From contig CAYILC010000027.1 in assembly GCA_964364145.1 (NCBI GenBank), forward strand, positions 1 to 11,183: a stretch of DNA of 11,183 nt, read 5' to 3'. A program made the position numbers and the translations under genes. The first letter of the stretch is position 1, and each line of letters starts with the position of its first letter. Shown piece after piece: positions 1-6,106 of this stretch. The DNA is from CAYILC01 sp964364145. GTDB lineage: Bacteria; Patescibacteriota; Microgenomatia; UBA1400; UBA12028. Below the pieces are notes generated by a model. It had not been told where the DNA came from. It saw only the letters and a program-made list of their open reading frames with translations, and searched no databases.

Positions 1-39
1 AAATAACAACCTAAAAGAGTAATTGTACCAACACGAAAC

Positions 40-69
40 TTTACTTAACTCAAAAATAAAGAGTATATT
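40..69 (+). promoter_or_regulatory. Candidate sigma70-type promoter of the PBP gene
   Basis: TTTACT (40-45) and TATATT (64-69) are separated by 18 bases and match the housekeeping -35 and -10 consensus at 4/6 and 5/6. Transcription would begin near 75-77, almost exactly where the foldable element at 74-116 begins. The rest of 1-70 is AT-rich and holds no gene I can support. No experimental start is known, so the assignment is inference from consensus and position. Confidence 0.45.
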
Positions 70-73
70 GATG

Positions 74-116
74 AGGAGTCTCGCAGAGCGAGGTGGGTGA
101 CGAGCGTCACTCTCCT
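74..116 (+). promoter_or_regulatory. Compact three-way-junction RNA element in the PBP leader
   Basis: Three perfect helices nest in 43 bases. P1 is AGGAG (74-78) with CTCCT (112-116). P2 is CTCGC (80-84) with GCGAG (88-92), with a 3-base loop. P3 is GTGACG (97-102) with CGTCAC (105-110), or five pairs with a 4-base loop. Only T79, GTGG (93-96) and T111 are unpaired at the junction. AGGAG is a Shine-Dalgarno-like sequence and CTCCT resembles its anti-SD complement, so P1 would hide a potential ribosome site. A GTG start candidate (93) lies in the junction. The pairing is seen directly; a regulatory role is inference. It could also be a dispersed palindromic repeat. It matches no riboswitch class that I recognise. 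Confidence 0.5.
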
Positions 117-137
117 GAAGTGCGAAACTCGTTTAGC

Positions 138-1922
138 ATGAAAAAACCATTACCGTATGTGACCGATACCGCCTGGCTCACTCGTGTCCGTATTCTGCGT
201 ATCGCATTTAGCCTCGTGTTTTTTGTTCTTCTCTATCGTTTATTCTATTGGCAAGTTCTGCAGGCTGACCGTTTGCAAGCAGAGGCGGCATCGCAGTATT
301 CATTGGTGAGTAAAACCGTGGGTAGTCGTGGCAGAATCTTTAGCGCGGATGGCTATGTCTTAGCGGCGAACCAAGACGTGTACACCATGTTTGCCGAACC
401 CAAAAAACTTACCCAACCTTCTTCGCAGATAGCTACGTTATTAGCTCCACTTATGCCGGTTCAAGACCTTGATGCCAGCGATGCCGCAAGTTTAGCAATA
501 GCAAATATTTCAGCAAAAAATTTGGTAGATGAATGGAAAACAACGTTTGAAAAGAGGCTCGAGAATGGATCTCGGTGGGTTGCGTTGAAAAGGAAATTGC
601 CCAAAGACATAAAACTTTCCATCGAGAATTTACATTTGGATGGCATCGGATTTGAACAAGACGAAATGCGTTACTATCCGGAGGCCTCAATGGCTGCGCA
701 GATTCTTGGGTTTGTGGGAAATGACGAGAGAGGTGATCCACACGGCTATTTTGGTATAGAGGGGGCATATGATCGTGAGCTTCGGGCGCGGAGTGGATTG
801 GTAAAACAGGAAAAAGATGCCTTGGGTTTGCCAATCGCGGTGGGTTCCTATGATGCTATTGGTTCGCAAGATGGCCGAGACGTGACATTAACAATTAAAC
901 GGGATCTCCAGTTTATGCTGGAAGAAAAACTCAAAGTTGGAATGGAAAAATATGGCAGTAAAACTGCTGAAGCCGCGATCATGGATCCAAAAACTGGCGA
1001 AATTTTGGCAATGGCCTCGTTTCCCAGTTACGACCCCGCACGTTTTTATACATTTAATCCCGAAACGTACAAGAACTTGTTGGTGCAGGATTCGTATGAG
1101 CCCGGCTCAACGCTCAAGATTTTAACAGTCTCTGCAGGGATTGATGGAGGAGCTGTTACGCCGGATACCCAATGCGACACGTGTTCCGGTCCGCGCGTTA
1201 TTTCCGGGTATACCATCAGAACATGGAACGACAACTATTTTCCAAACACAACAGTAGCCGAAGGGTTGATACATTCGGATAATACCGCAATGATTTTTAC
1301 AGCACAGCGCCTTGGCAAAGAAAAGTTTGTAGAGTATTTACAAAAGTTTGGGCTGGGACAGAAAACGGGTTTAGATGTATTGGAGGAGGCTTTGCCGCCG
1401 TTTCGCAAAGACTGGCGCGAGCTAGATGTGGCAACGGCATCATTTGGGCAAGGTATTGCGATTACTGGGATTCAGATGTTGAGTATCGCACAGACAATCG
1501 CCAATCGTGGCATTACGATGAAACCCATGTTGGTGCGTTCGGTGACGCAAAACGGACAAACAATTACGGTTGAGCCAAAACAGATAGGCCAACCGATTTC
1601 TGCCGACACAGCCAGTCAAGTTACAAACATGATGATTGCCGCGGCCGAGTATGGCGATGCAAAGTGGGCACTGCCGCGTGGGTATAGTATTGCCGGGAAG
1701 ACGGGTACAGCGCAGGTTCCGGTAGCGGGTCACTATGATCAAGAAAAAACGGTTGCAAGTTTTGTTGGATTCGCTCCCGCGAATGATCCAAAGTTTGTGA
1801 TGTTGGTAAAGTTGCGCGAGCCGCAGAGTTCACCGTGGGGATCAGAGACCGCGGCTCCATTGTGGTTTACCATAGCGAAAGACATATTTATACACTTGAA
1901 TATTGCCCCCAATGGAATATGA
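138..1922 (+). CDS. ftsI: Class B penicillin-binding protein (FtsI/PBP2-type transpeptidase)
   Basis: This is a membrane-anchored D,D-transpeptidase that crosslinks peptidoglycan stem peptides outside the membrane. From ATG 138 it is 594 aa. A single membrane anchor lies at about residues 20-40, followed by the pedestal motif RGRIFSADG (64-72) and the transpeptidase domain from about 270. All three penicillin-binding motifs are present: STLK (324-327, catalytic Ser324), SDN (380-382) and KTG (521-523). There is no PASTA domain, and the length is usual for FtsI or PBP2. The frame stays open to GTG 93, giving 609 aa, but that start sits inside the leader element. ATG 138 is preferred although neither has a well-placed Shine-Dalgarno. 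Nearby murE and murC favour FtsI over the elongation PBP2, but sequence alone does not settle it. Confidence 0.93.
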   Translation: MKKPLPYVTDTAWLTRVRILRIAFSLVFFVLLYRLFYWQVLQADRLQAEAASQYSLVSKTVGSRGRIFSADGYVLAANQDVYTMFAEPKKLTQPSSQIATLLAPLMPVQDLDASDAASLAIANISAKNLVDEWKTTFEKRLENGSRWVALKRKLPKDIKLSIENLHLDGIGFEQDEMRYYPEASMAAQILGFVGNDERGDPHGYFGIEGAYDRELRARSGLVKQEKDALGLPIAVGSYDAIGSQDGRDVTLTIKRDLQFMLEEKLKVGMEKYGSKTAEAAIMDPKTGEILAMASFPSYDPARFYTFNPETYKNLLVQDSYEPGSTLKILTVSAGIDGGAVTPDTQCDTCSGPRVISGYTIRTWNDNYFPNTTVAEGLIHSDNTAMIFTAQRLGKEKFVEYLQKFGLGQKTGLDVLEEALPPFRKDWRELDVATASFGQGIAITGIQMLSIAQTIANRGITMKPMLVRSVTQNGQTITVEPKQIGQPISADTASQVTNMMIAAAEYGDAKWALPRGYSIAGKTGTAQVPVAGHYDQEKTVASFVGFAPANDPKFVMLVKLREPQSSPWGSETAAPLWFTIAKDIFIHLNIAPNGI

Positions 1923-1923
1923 T
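1896..1923 (+). promoter_or_regulatory. Promoter of the 122-aa gene
   Basis: TTGAAT (1896-1901) and TATGAT (1918-1923) are separated by 16 bases and resemble the sigma70 consensus. The -10 overlaps the stop codon of the PBP gene. Transcription would start near 1930 and give a leader of about 20 bases that includes the ribosome binding site at 1941. The small gene could therefore be expressed separately from the PBP. Confidence 0.5.
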
Positions 1924-1940
1924 ACGACATGTATTTTAAT

Positions 1941-1946
1941 AGGAGG
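1941..1946 (+). promoter_or_regulatory. Strong Shine-Dalgarno AGGAGG
   Basis: A full AGGAGG lies five bases before ATG 1952, which fixes the start of the 122-aa gene. It is the strongest ribosome binding site in the window and shows that canonical SD-led initiation operates in this organism. Confidence 0.85.
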
Positions 1947-1951
1947 CGTAT

Positions 1952-2320
1952 ATGTCAGCAGAAGATCTAATCAAATCTTTTCAATCGTTTGTCCTTGAAA
2001 AGGATGTTACTAAAACGAACATACGTGAAGCATGGAAACTGTACGCGAGATATGTTGCTCAAACGGGATTCATGAGTGGGGAAGGATTGATCCCTGGAAC
2101 CACGAATCTTTTAGGTGTCTTAGAGTATGGAGACGGGATAGATCGGAATACTGTAAGACCACTTATACAGAGATTTCATGATGATACTTTTCCATTTGGA
2201 AATTCTGAACAGGGGCTGCTTATTCGTGATCTTCCTATAGACAAAGTAAATCTCGCTTTTGCTTTTTGTATAGCTATGGTGAAAACAGTAGAAGAAAAAT
2301 ATAAACCAATATCAGAGTAA
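1952..2320 (+). CDS. Hypothetical protein, 122 aa
   Basis: I do not recognise this family. It is soluble-looking, with no signal peptide and no convincing membrane segment. The N-terminal half reads as helical and charged (to about residue 38). A Gly-rich middle follows (about 40-62, including GEGLIPGT and EYGDGIDR). The C-terminal part runs from an FPFGNSEQG stretch (80-88) to a hydrophobic helix (about 96-110) and a Lys/Glu tail. It has its own promoter candidate and a perfect Shine-Dalgarno, so it is very probably a real, well-translated gene. It sits between the PBP and a convergent signal peptidase whose stop is only five bases away, and no terminator is visible between them. Function is unknown; position alone does not show a role in wall synthesis. 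Confidence 0.8.
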   Translation: MSAEDLIKSFQSFVLEKDVTKTNIREAWKLYARYVAQTGFMSGEGLIPGTTNLLGVLEYGDGIDRNTVRPLIQRFHDDTFPFGNSEQGLLIRDLPIDKVNLAFAFCIAMVKTVEEKYKPISE

Positions 2321-2325
2321 ATTCT

Positions 2326-3804
2326 TTAATACGCATTCAATCTTTTCGCCAACTCTTGTTGTTCAGTTCCCAAATCCTTATCTTTTTCAATCAATTGTTT
2401 ATCTTCTTCCGTAAGCCATTGATTTGCTTGCATTCTTGTTGATATGCGCTCGGCAATATCAATGCGTTCGTGAATAATAGCAATCATGCGCTCGTACTCA
2501 TTTTTATGTTCCTCATATTGACCGCCAAACGTACGGGCGTTTTCCCAGCTTGGTAACACACCTCGCAATTTTTCTGCCCCTGTTTTCCAGCTATCAATAT
2601 CTGCTTGTTTGTAATCTGGTGGAAGATACCCTGCGACGTGTTGAACCACAATCTGCACAGGACACCCATTTAACTCGCCAACCACAGCCGCAATACCCGT
2701 CTCTTGATATCGCTTGTCAACGAGAAACTTTTCCCAGGCGGGGAACTCGGAGTAGTTATCGAGAAGCTCATCCGCGGTGTAGTATCCCAACGTTGGTGCT
2801 TCACCCCAAATAATGTTGGTATATCCAGCATCGCCCATTGCTTTCTCCATAGTGTAGCCGCTACGCGTAGCCTCAAATGAGAGATCGTTATATTTCAGCA
2901 TCGATAACGCTCGCAATCGAGCAGATAGCGCAAGTTTAGGCTGATTTTTTAACGGAGCAACACCATGATCTTTGCGAATCTGGTTGAGTTTTTGCATGTA
3001 CTCATCGGTGTTCAAGATTGGCAAATTCGGTGTATTAAAATCATTCGAAACATCTCGCCATTGTGTTTCGTATGGTTTTTGTTGATCCCAGGGAAGAACG
3101 CGACTGACGTCGGAAAGATTAACAAGTCCAACCTCATATCGCGAGTCATTGCTGCCTTTTCGATTATCTCCCATCACAAATGCCTGACCATCAGGAATAC
3201 TCATTTTTTTGCAGTCCGGCAGGAACGTTCCGCCAAACGTAGAGCGGACAGAAGCAATATACGGCTCAGAAAGTTGAATACTGTTTACAAACACGAATCC
3301 ATTACGAATTTCAACTACGTCTCCTGGAAGAGCGATGACCCGTTTGATAAACCCTTCCACCTCTGTTCCAGAAATACCTTCTTTTGCGGTAATCTCGGCA
3401 GTTTTTGGATTGGCAAAACTGACAATGTCACCATGCTTGAGTGTATAGCGCCCGATCCATCTATTAAAAAGATACAATCCTCCAGGGAACTTGGTCATTG
3501 GCGGGGCGGCAACGTCTTCAATAGATTGCTCGACAACTGTTTTTCCAGAGCCTTTGGGAAAGGTTGGATACATTGAGCCTGTTCCGGACACATGAACAGG
3601 AACGCCAACAAGGCCATAGTTATCTGCCAAGCGCACGATATATGCCCAAGCAACCGTTCCGCCAACAGCGTAGGCATTTGCCCAGATAATAATTAAGAAA
3701 GAAAAAGCACATGTTCCTACAAGAAAGTTTCGAATGGTTGAGTGCGATTGATTCCGCATGATTCGGAAGAGTTCAATAATCGGCATGAACAGCAGAGACC
3801 ACAT
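2326..3804 (-). CDS. Signal peptidase I fused to a degenerate CAP/SCP-like domain
   Basis: This is probably a membrane-bound serine protease that removes signal peptides, with an added C-terminal module. Numbering uses the 492-aa form from ATG 3804. A membrane helix lies at about 26-47. Box B is GTGSMYPT with catalytic Ser77; GDIVSF (125-130) follows; box D is FIKRVIALPGD with general-base Lys154; box E is GDNRKGSNDSR (212-222). About 45 residues separate box B from GDIV, more than in minimal enzymes. Residues about 268-390 resemble a bacterial CAP domain: LNQIRKDHGVAPL, then a central WGE (333-335) and a TGIAAVVGEL strand. Both histidines of the CAP metal/catalytic site are missing. Residues 405-492 are charged and helical, coiled-coil-like. 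The frame stays open to ATG 3849, but ATG 3804 follows a -10 element by six bases and that longer start would crowd the divergent murE promoter. The peptidase call is firm; the CAP call is moderate. Confidence 0.88.
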   Translation of the reverse strand: MWSLLFMPIIELFRIMRNQSHSTIRNFLVGTCAFSFLIIIWANAYAVGGTVAWAYIVRLADNYGLVGVPVHVSGTGSMYPTFPKGSGKTVVEQSIEDVAAPPMTKFPGGLYLFNRWIGRYTLKHGDIVSFANPKTAEITAKEGISGTEVEGFIKRVIALPGDVVEIRNGFVFVNSIQLSEPYIASVRSTFGGTFLPDCKKMSIPDGQAFVMGDNRKGSNDSRYEVGLVNLSDVSRVLPWDQQKPYETQWRDVSNDFNTPNLPILNTDEYMQKLNQIRKDHGVAPLKNQPKLALSARLRALSMLKYNDLSFEATRSGYTMEKAMGDAGYTNIIWGEAPTLGYYTADELLDNYSEFPAWEKFLVDKRYQETGIAAVVGELNGCPVQIVVQHVAGYLPPDYKQADIDSWKTGAEKLRGVLPSWENARTFGGQYEEHKNEYERMIAIIHERIDIAERISTRMQANQWLTEEDKQLIEKDKDLGTEQQELAKRLNAY

Positions 3805-3810
3805 GAGATC

Positions 3811-3819
3811 ATGGTAGCA
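3811..3819 (-). promoter_or_regulatory. Extended -10 of the signal peptidase gene
   Basis: On the minus strand TGC-TACCAT (3819 down to 3811) is followed by six bases and then ATG 3804. The mRNA would start at or within a base of the start codon, so this looks leaderless. No good -35 is seen, as expected for a TGN-extended -10. It lies back to back with the murE promoter, and the two polymerase footprints would overlap. Confidence 0.4.
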
Positions 3820-3828
3820 TGGTACACT
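3820..3828 (+). promoter_or_regulatory. Extended -10 of the murE operon
   Basis: TGG-TACACT (3820-3828) is followed by exactly six bases and then ATG 3835. It matches the 10755-10763 promoter (TGG-TATACT) at eight of nine bases, with identical spacing to the first ATG. No clear -35 is visible. Transcription probably starts on or next to A3835, making the 14-codon ORF leaderless and placing murE second on the message. Confidence 0.5.
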
Positions 3829-3834
3829 ATCCGC

Positions 3835-3879
3835 ATGCGTATCCCTCAAGGAATTGGCATAAAGCAGGCTGACACATGA
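3835..3879 (+). CDS. 14-codon leader ORF coupled to murE
   Basis: The ORF encodes MRIPQGIGIKQADT and stops at TGA 3877-3879. That stop overlaps the murE start in an ATGA arrangement, the same junction as murE/yvcK and yvcK/glmU further down. Its ATG lies six bases after an extended -10, so a ribosome could load on the leaderless 5' end, translate the short ORF and restart at murE. murE itself has only a weak AGG upstream. The peptide has no run of one amino acid that would suggest classical attenuation. Translation of this ORF is inference; the overlap and spacing are seen. Confidence 0.4.
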   Translation: MRIPQGIGIKQADT

Positions 3880-5099
3880 AAAAACTTTCTTTTTTCATCA
3901 CCCAAATCAAACAGCCTTATCACCTCGCTCAAGGACTGGTTGCCTGGCTGTTGTTTGGATTATTTCGAAAAAGAATACGCATCATAGGCGTCACCGGTAC
4001 CGACGGCAAAACAACCACCTCAACAATGATCTATCACATCCTAAAAACTGCCGGGAAAAAAGTGGCCTTGATCTCTACTGTAGCGGCGTTTATTGATGAT
4101 GAAGCTGTTGATACGGGCTTCCATGTCACGAGCCCAAGCCCATGGGCTCTTCAACGATTGTTGCGCAGAATAGAAAATCTAAAATATGAGTTTGTGGTCT
4201 TGGAAGTTACCTCACATGGTATTTATCAGTACAGACTTTTGGGTATCATTCCAGAGGTAGCAGTGTTAACAAACATCACGCACGAACACCTCGACTATCA
4301 TCCTTCCTATAACCATTACCTCAAAACAAAAACATCGTTTTTGGCGCGAGCAAAGATTGCTGTAATCAATAAAGCAGATAGGTCATACAAAATGGTGCAC
4401 GAGTTGTTGCGAAAAAAAGATAAGCGCGTGGTTGAGTACGAGTTTAGAACTGCTGATTCTCAAGTACGGGCTATGCTGGTGAAATCGATTCCAGAACCAT
4501 ATAACCGTGACAACGCTCTTGCGGCAATTACGACATGCCAACAGCTTCATATACCGACTGATTCTTGTTTAAAAGCAATACAATCGTTTAAGAATATTGT
4601 TGGTCGGATGGAAGAAATTAGTGTTCCTGGATCGGACATTCGGGTTGTGGTAGATTTTGCGCACACGCCAAACGGATTGCAGTCCGCGTTAAGCGCATTG
4701 CGCGCCTCGCTCAAAAAAGGTCAGCATTTAATCGCGGTTTTAGGCTCTGCGGGGTTGCGCGACGAGACTAAACGACCGATGATGGGACGCATTGCCTCGG
4801 AACTTGCTGATTCAGCGGTGTTTACTGCAGAAGACCCACGAACAGAAGATGTAAACGTGATTATTCGACAGATGAAGGAAGGTATTGTGAAAAACTGGGG
4901 GCACATGCATGAAATTGTTGATCGGAAAGAAGCAATCATGTTTGCTGTAACAAAACTGGCAATAAAGGGCGATGTTGTTGGGATCTTCGGAAAAGGACAT
5001 GAGCGAAGTTTAAACTTGGATGGGAAGCACGAAATACCTTGGTCCGATCAAGAAGAGGCGACAAAAGCATTAAAAATTCGAGGGGAATGTCATGAATGA
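3876..5099 (+). CDS. murE: MurE-type Mur ligase lacking the N-terminal UDP-binding domain
   Basis: MurE adds the third stem residue (meso-DAP or Lys) to UDP-MurNAc-dipeptide in the cytoplasm, using ATP. The central and C-terminal domains are clear: P-loop GVTGTDGKTTT (38-48), EVTSHG (110-115), NITHEHLDYH (133-142), the probable carbamylated lysine K152, GRMEEI (243-248), DFAHTPNGL (260-268) and GKGHE (372-376). It has 407 residues against about 490 in E. coli. The N-terminal domain is replaced by some 36 residues with a hydrophobic helix (about 14-30) just before the P-loop, so it may sit on the membrane. The DAP-recognition motif DNPR reads EDPR (319-322), so the amino acid added is uncertain. 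It overlaps yvcK by ATGA. The family call is strong. Confidence 0.9.
   Translation: MKKLSFFITQIKQPYHLAQGLVAWLLFGLFRKRIRIIGVTGTDGKTTTSTMIYHILKTAGKKVALISTVAAFIDDEAVDTGFHVTSPSPWALQRLLRRIENLKYEFVVLEVTSHGIYQYRLLGIIPEVAVLTNITHEHLDYHPSYNHYLKTKTSFLARAKIAVINKADRSYKMVHELLRKKDKRVVEYEFRTADSQVRAMLVKSIPEPYNRDNALAAITTCQQLHIPTDSCLKAIQSFKNIVGRMEEISVPGSDIRVVVDFAHTPNGLQSALSALRASLKKGQHLIAVLGSAGLRDETKRPMMGRIASELADSAVFTAEDPRTEDVNVIIRQMKEGIVKNWGHMHEIVDRKEAIMFAVTKLAIKGDVVGIFGKGHERSLNLDGKHEIPWSDQEEATKALKIRGECHE
5081..5085 (+). promoter_or_regulatory. Shine-Dalgarno for yvcK inside murE
   Basis: AGGGG lies ten bases before ATG 5096 and within the last codons of murE. Together with the ATGA stop/start overlap it supports the 5096 start and translational coupling. 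Confidence 0.5.
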
Positions 5100-6106
5100 T
5101 AAGCGATTTATCAAGGTATAATGCTCAAGTGAAAAAAACTCCCTCAATTGTTGTTATTGGCGGCGGTACGGGAACTTCAACTGTAATTTCTGGGTTGAAG
5201 TCAAAACAGGTTCAGTTAACTGCGCTTGTCTCTGTGGCAGACTCTGGCGGATCCACAGGCAGATTGCGGGATGAGTTCGGTTTCCAACCTGTAGGTGACT
5301 TACGACAATCCTTGGCGGCGTTAGCAAAAACACATAGTCAAGATTGGATTCGGAAATTGTTGCTGTATCGATTTACAAAAGGAAAAGGTTTACAAGGGCA
5401 CAACCTTGGCAACCTGATTTTAACAGCGCTTCAAGATATGGCAGGTTCAACAACAAGCGCGCTGGAAATTGCCGAGCAAGTATTTCAACTGCATGGAGAG
5501 ATTTTTCCCGTTACTACAGCGAATGTTCAACTTGTAGTGAAATATGATGACGGAACAGTAGTACTTGGTGAAGATCACTTAAATACTCATGGAACAGTCG
5601 CAAAAAAAATAACTTTAGTTAGGTTGTTTCCACGAGCTCGACTGTATAAAAAAGCCGTTAACGCGCTGAAAAAGGCAGATCTTATAGTTATAGGTCCTGG
5701 TGATCTATATGCGAGTTTGTTGGCGGCGCTTGGTGTGGATGGCGTGAAAAGCGTTATGAAAACAGTTCGAGGTAAAATTGTGTACATTGTGAATTTGATG
5801 TCACGGTTCAATCAAACTCATGGAATGACCGCAAAGCAACATCTCAAGTGCATTGAAGAGGCAATCGGTCGAATGTGCGATTATGTGGTGGTAAACAGTG
5901 CAACAATTCCCGCAGATATCCTAAAAAAATATGCGAAAGAACAAGAGTTTCCAGTAGTGAATGATTTGAAACATGATAAGCGAGTTATCGCGAGCGACAT
6001 TATTGCGCAGGACGTCGTTGAACGCCATACAGAAGATATTCTTGACCGTTCACTTCTCCGTCACAATCCCATAAAATTAGCACAGGCATTATTGGAGCTT
6101 ATATGA
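5096..6106 (+). CDS. yvcK: YvcK/GlmR (CofD-like) UDP-GlcNAc-binding regulator
   Basis: This is a cytoplasmic protein of the YvcK/CofD fold. In Bacillus subtilis, YvcK (GlmR) binds UDP-GlcNAc and stimulates GlmS, steering carbon into wall precursors during gluconeogenic growth. The 336 residues match the family length. Diagnostic motifs are GGGTGTS (22-28), VADSGGSTGRLRDEFG (47-62), PVGDLRQ (65-71), GHNLGNLILTAL (101-112) and, further on, GPGDLY and VNLMSRFNQTHGM. It begins by ATGA overlap with murE and ends by ATGA overlap with the glmU-like gene, so it is co-translated with enzymes that make and use the sugar nucleotide it is expected to sense. A 2-phospho-L-lactate transferase (CofD proper, F420 synthesis) is less likely because no F420 gene is nearby. 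Confidence 0.93.
   Translation: MISDLSRYNAQVKKTPSIVVIGGGTGTSTVISGLKSKQVQLTALVSVADSGGSTGRLRDEFGFQPVGDLRQSLAALAKTHSQDWIRKLLLYRFTKGKGLQGHNLGNLILTALQDMAGSTTSALEIAEQVFQLHGEIFPVTTANVQLVVKYDDGTVVLGEDHLNTHGTVAKKITLVRLFPRARLYKKAVNALKKADLIVIGPGDLYASLLAALGVDGVKSVMKTVRGKIVYIVNLMSRFNQTHGMTAKQHLKCIEEAIGRMCDYVVVNSATIPADILKKYAKEQEFPVVNDLKHDKRVIASDIIAQDVVERHTEDILDRSLLRHNPIKLAQALLELI

Noticed and set aside
71..100. 9-codon ORF (ATG 71 to TGA 98-100) as a leader peptide of the PBP gene
   Set aside because: Its ATG lies one base after the -10, ahead of the predicted transcription start, so it would not be on the message.
93..137. GTG 93 as the PBP start
   Set aside because: It would make the foldable leader coding and add 15 residues before the membrane anchor. 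ATG 138 gives a normal N-terminus. It is not excluded, because neither start has a good Shine-Dalgarno.
451..834. 127-codon minus-strand open frame
   Set aside because: It is antisense to the PBP gene and has no domain, ribosome site or promoter that I can see.
2300..2345. Bidirectional terminator between the convergent 122-aa gene and signal peptidase gene
   Set aside because: Only five bases separate the stops, and I find no stable hairpin followed by a T-run. The same holds for 8905-8935.
2965..3576. 203-codon plus-strand open frame
   Set aside because: It lies wholly antisense to the signal peptidase, whose catalytic motifs fix the other strand as coding. Its translation shows no recognisable domain.
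5096..6106. CofD, the F420 biosynthesis transferase
   Set aside because: The length, N-terminal GGGTGTS and ADSGGSTGRLRDEFG motifs and the cell-wall neighbourhood fit YvcK/GlmR. No F420 pathway gene is present.
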